In this document: positions 30,422 to 32,166 of the stretch, piece after piece | Numbering within the stretch: position 1 is the stretch's first letter | Layout of the letters: every line of letters begins with the position of its first letter | Source: Candidatus Zixiibacteriota bacterium | GTDB lineage: Bacteria; Zixibacteria; MSB-5A5; GN15; FEB-12 | Direction: 5' to 3' | DNA: 32,166 bases | Assembly (NCBI GenBank): GCA_021163775.1 | Contig: JAGGTI010000079.1 | Span: 1 to 32,166 of the forward strand | Position numbers and translations under genes: made by a program | The notes under the pieces: model-generated | Told to the model about the DNA's origin: nothing | What the model saw: only the letters and a program-made list of their open reading frames with translations | Databases searched by the model: none

Positions 30422-32166
30422 ATGACAGATAAAAGCAGGTCAAAAGAAGATCTTCTTCGCGAACTCAATCAGTTGAAAAAGCGGGTCGCCAAATTTGAGG
30501 GTGAGACTGTTGCGGTGGGGGATGTTCCAGTACCTAATGTGGCTTGGAAGCAACTTGTACAAGAAGCTCCGATAGGTGTCTTTATCTCTCAGGATCCTTA
30601 CTTTGTGTTTACCAATCCAATGGTGACAGAAATAACCGGCTATTCATCTAAAGAACTCAAGAAAATGTCGCCTTGGGATGTTGTGCATCCCGATATGAGA
30701 GAAAGAGTAAAGCAGAGGGCTATGGCCCGCATGCGGGGTGAGGCGGTTAAGCACCGTTATGAGATACATTGCCAGAAAAGATCAGGGGAATCTATATGGA
30801 TCGACTACTCTGCTGAAACAATTAAGATTGGCGGAAAACTTGTAATATTGGGTACCTTAGTTGACATCACAACTCGCAAGGAAGCCCAGGAGTCACTCGA
30901 TGAGTCAGAGGAAAAATATCGCAATCTTTTAGATAGCATTCCGGTGGGAGTTTTTCAGGCATCCACAAAAGGGAAGGGGAAAGTGGTTTCCGCCAACCCA
31001 GCCCTGGTTCGTATGTATGGTTGTGACAACGTTGAAGAGTACCTGGCGCTTCCAGATCGGGATTCATTTCGTGATCCATCAGAACGCGACAAAATTGTTA
31101 GTATCCTTCGCAAAAAAAAGGAGATTTACGATTATGAAGTTCAGATGAGGAAAAAAGACGGTTCCTATTTCTGGATTACTTTTAATGCCCATGCCGTTTA
31201 TGACAAAAACGGCAAGGTAACTCACTTTGATGGCGTAGAGATTGACATCACGGAGCGCAAGCTGGCAACAGACGCTCTCAAGCAGAGCGGCAAGACTATG
31301 AGCGCCCTGCTCAATGCCCCGAATCAGCCCCTCTTTCTGATAGACACTCAGGGTATCCTGCTGACTCTCAACGAAGCAATGGCCGAGAGGTTGGGCCGGT
31401 CTGTAGAGGAACTTATTGGTACATGTATTCACGATTCTATCCCGGCACCTTTGGTTGAGTCCAGAAAAGAAAAAGAGCTGGAAGTCATCGAATCCGGTAA
31501 ACCTGTGGAGTATGTTGAAGAGCATGAGGGGACTTGGCTCGATATACGATTATATCCTGTTTCAGATGTCCAAGGCAGAGTGGAAGCGATAGCAATCTAC
31601 GCGGTAGATATCACCGACCGAAAACTGGCTGAGGAAGCGCTCAGAGAGAGCGAGCGATTTAATCGGGCGGTTATTGAGAATTCGCCCTTGGGAATCTCAG
31701 TGCGCAATCGGTATGGTAAACTGTTGTCCGTCAACCAGGCGTGGCGGGATATTTGGGAGATTCCTGAAGAAACAATTTGTGAGTATATGGCCGCTAGTCA
31801 GGATAAATTGAGATTGGATCGCAAAGACGCCTATCTGGGCAAGTGGCAGTCGGAGGTGGTGAAGGTCTATCGCGAGGGTGGTCTGCTTCACATACCAGAA
31901 ATTCATGTGAGTGATCATCAGTCAGGTGATCCGCGCTGGGTATCCCACACGTTCTATGCTATCGAGGACGCGAGCGGTCAGGTTGACAGGGTGGTGATTC
32001 TGACCAACGATATCACCGAGCACAAGCGGGCGGAAGAGGAACTGAAGCAGTATCACGGACACCTTGAGGAGCTTGTAGAAGAGCGTACCACCAAGCTTCG
32101 ACAGGAAATCACCGAGCGCAAACAGGCGGAAACACTGATGCTGACAGAGCGCGACCTTGCGTTACA
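30422..32166 (+). CDS. Multi-PAS sensor protein, 5' part (runs off the window)
   Basis: The ORF track omits it because the frame is still open at the window end; I translated 581 codons with no stop. The ATG at 30422 has GAGAAG upstream. A short coiled coil (DLLRELNQLKKRVAKFEG) precedes four PAS domains at about residues 42-155, 163-280, 287-405 and 413-540. Each ends in the usual (V)DIT-R/H-K linker (TRKEAQE, TERKLAT, TDRKLAE, TEHKRAE). A coiled coil (LEELVEERTTKLRQEITERK) then runs toward the missing part, which by family would be a histidine kinase or a GGDEF/EAL output. No membrane segment is seen, so it is cytoplasmic. Output and ligands are unknown. Confidence 0.85.
   Translation, partial: MTDKSRSKEDLLRELNQLKKRVAKFEGETVAVGDVPVPNVAWKQLVQEAPIGVFISQDPYFVFTNPMVTEITGYSSKELKKMSPWDVVHPDMRERVKQRAMARMRGEAVKHRYEIHCQKRSGESIWIDYSAETIKIGGKLVILGTLVDITTRKEAQESLDESEEKYRNLLDSIPVGVFQASTKGKGKVVSANPALVRMYGCDNVEEYLALPDRDSFRDPSERDKIVSILRKKKEIYDYEVQMRKKDGSYFWITFNAHAVYDKNGKVTHFDGVEIDITERKLATDALKQSGKTMSALLNAPNQPLFLIDTQGILLTLNEAMAERLGRSVEELIGTCIHDSIPAPLVESRKEKELEVIESGKPVEYVEEHEGTWLDIRLYPVSDVQGRVEAIAIYAVDITDRKLAEEALRESERFNRAVIENSPLGISVRNRYGKLLSVNQAWRDIWEIPEETICEYMAASQDKLRLDRKDAYLGKWQSEVVKVYREGGLLHIPEIHVSDHQSGDPRWVSHTFYAIEDASGQVDRVVILTNDITEHKRAEEELKQYHGHLEELVEERTTKLRQEITERKQAETLMLTERDLAL

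Overview
The window reads as chromosomal DNA from a Gram-negative, flagellated bacterium of the wider FCB group. A lineage such as candidate phylum Zixibacteria would fit, but this is an inference: there is no rRNA gene here and no search could be run. The supporting signs are a PorX-type response regulator fused to a PglZ domain (known from Bacteroidota and relatives), a flagellin behind a textbook sigma-54 promoter, outer-membrane barrel proteins, a dockerin-like secreted protein, and GGCAGACG-type palindromes scattered between genes.

Layout. 1-1011: flagellin with its sigma-54 promoter, followed by two terminators and rpmB on the minus strand. 1604-12921: one tightly packed plus-strand run, serS - membrane histidine kinase - porX - tsaE - tsaB - rimI - accD - folC - GAF kinase - receiver/GAF/kinase hybrid, with every junction overlapping or under 10 bp. 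It mixes translation genes (SerRS, and TsaE/TsaB for the tRNA t6A modification), lipid and folate genes and two signalling modules. folC is split by a -1 frameshift at an A9/T7 tract. 13022-15193: an NtrC-family sigma-54 activator with its own promoter, then a small protein that looks like a GGDEF domain without its active site.

15200-17700 is the accessory island. A REP-associated tyrosine transposase (RAYT, IS200-like HUH/Y1 family) lies between inverted copies of a GGCAGACG palindrome. Next to it is a secreted dockerin-like protein bracketed by a duplicated A-B repeat module. More copies of the palindrome lie in intergenic DNA at 21.4, 23.1 and 27.0 kb. 17704-21338: valS and mazG, divergently transcribed. 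21776-22990: a probable outer-membrane barrel protein.

23145-26886 (minus strand): a polyamine operon, XRE-cupin regulator - speD - ornithine-type decarboxylase - speE - class I glutamine amidotransferase. It is read from a near-consensus TTGACA-16-TATAAT promoter with an inverted-repeat operator just past the predicted transcription start. 27210-28335: an outer-membrane barrel protein and a lipoprotein, probably one operon, ending at a terminator. 28336-29049 has no convincing gene but holds a strong candidate structured small RNA. It is followed by a tRNA-Met(CAT), an HD-GYP protein, and the start of a multi-PAS sensor that runs off the window end.

The points most worth follow-up are the RAYT/REP island with its nested repeats, the candidate structured RNA, the folC slippery tract, the kinase-PorX pair inside a translation-gene operon, and the self-regulated polyamine operon with an extra amidotransferase.
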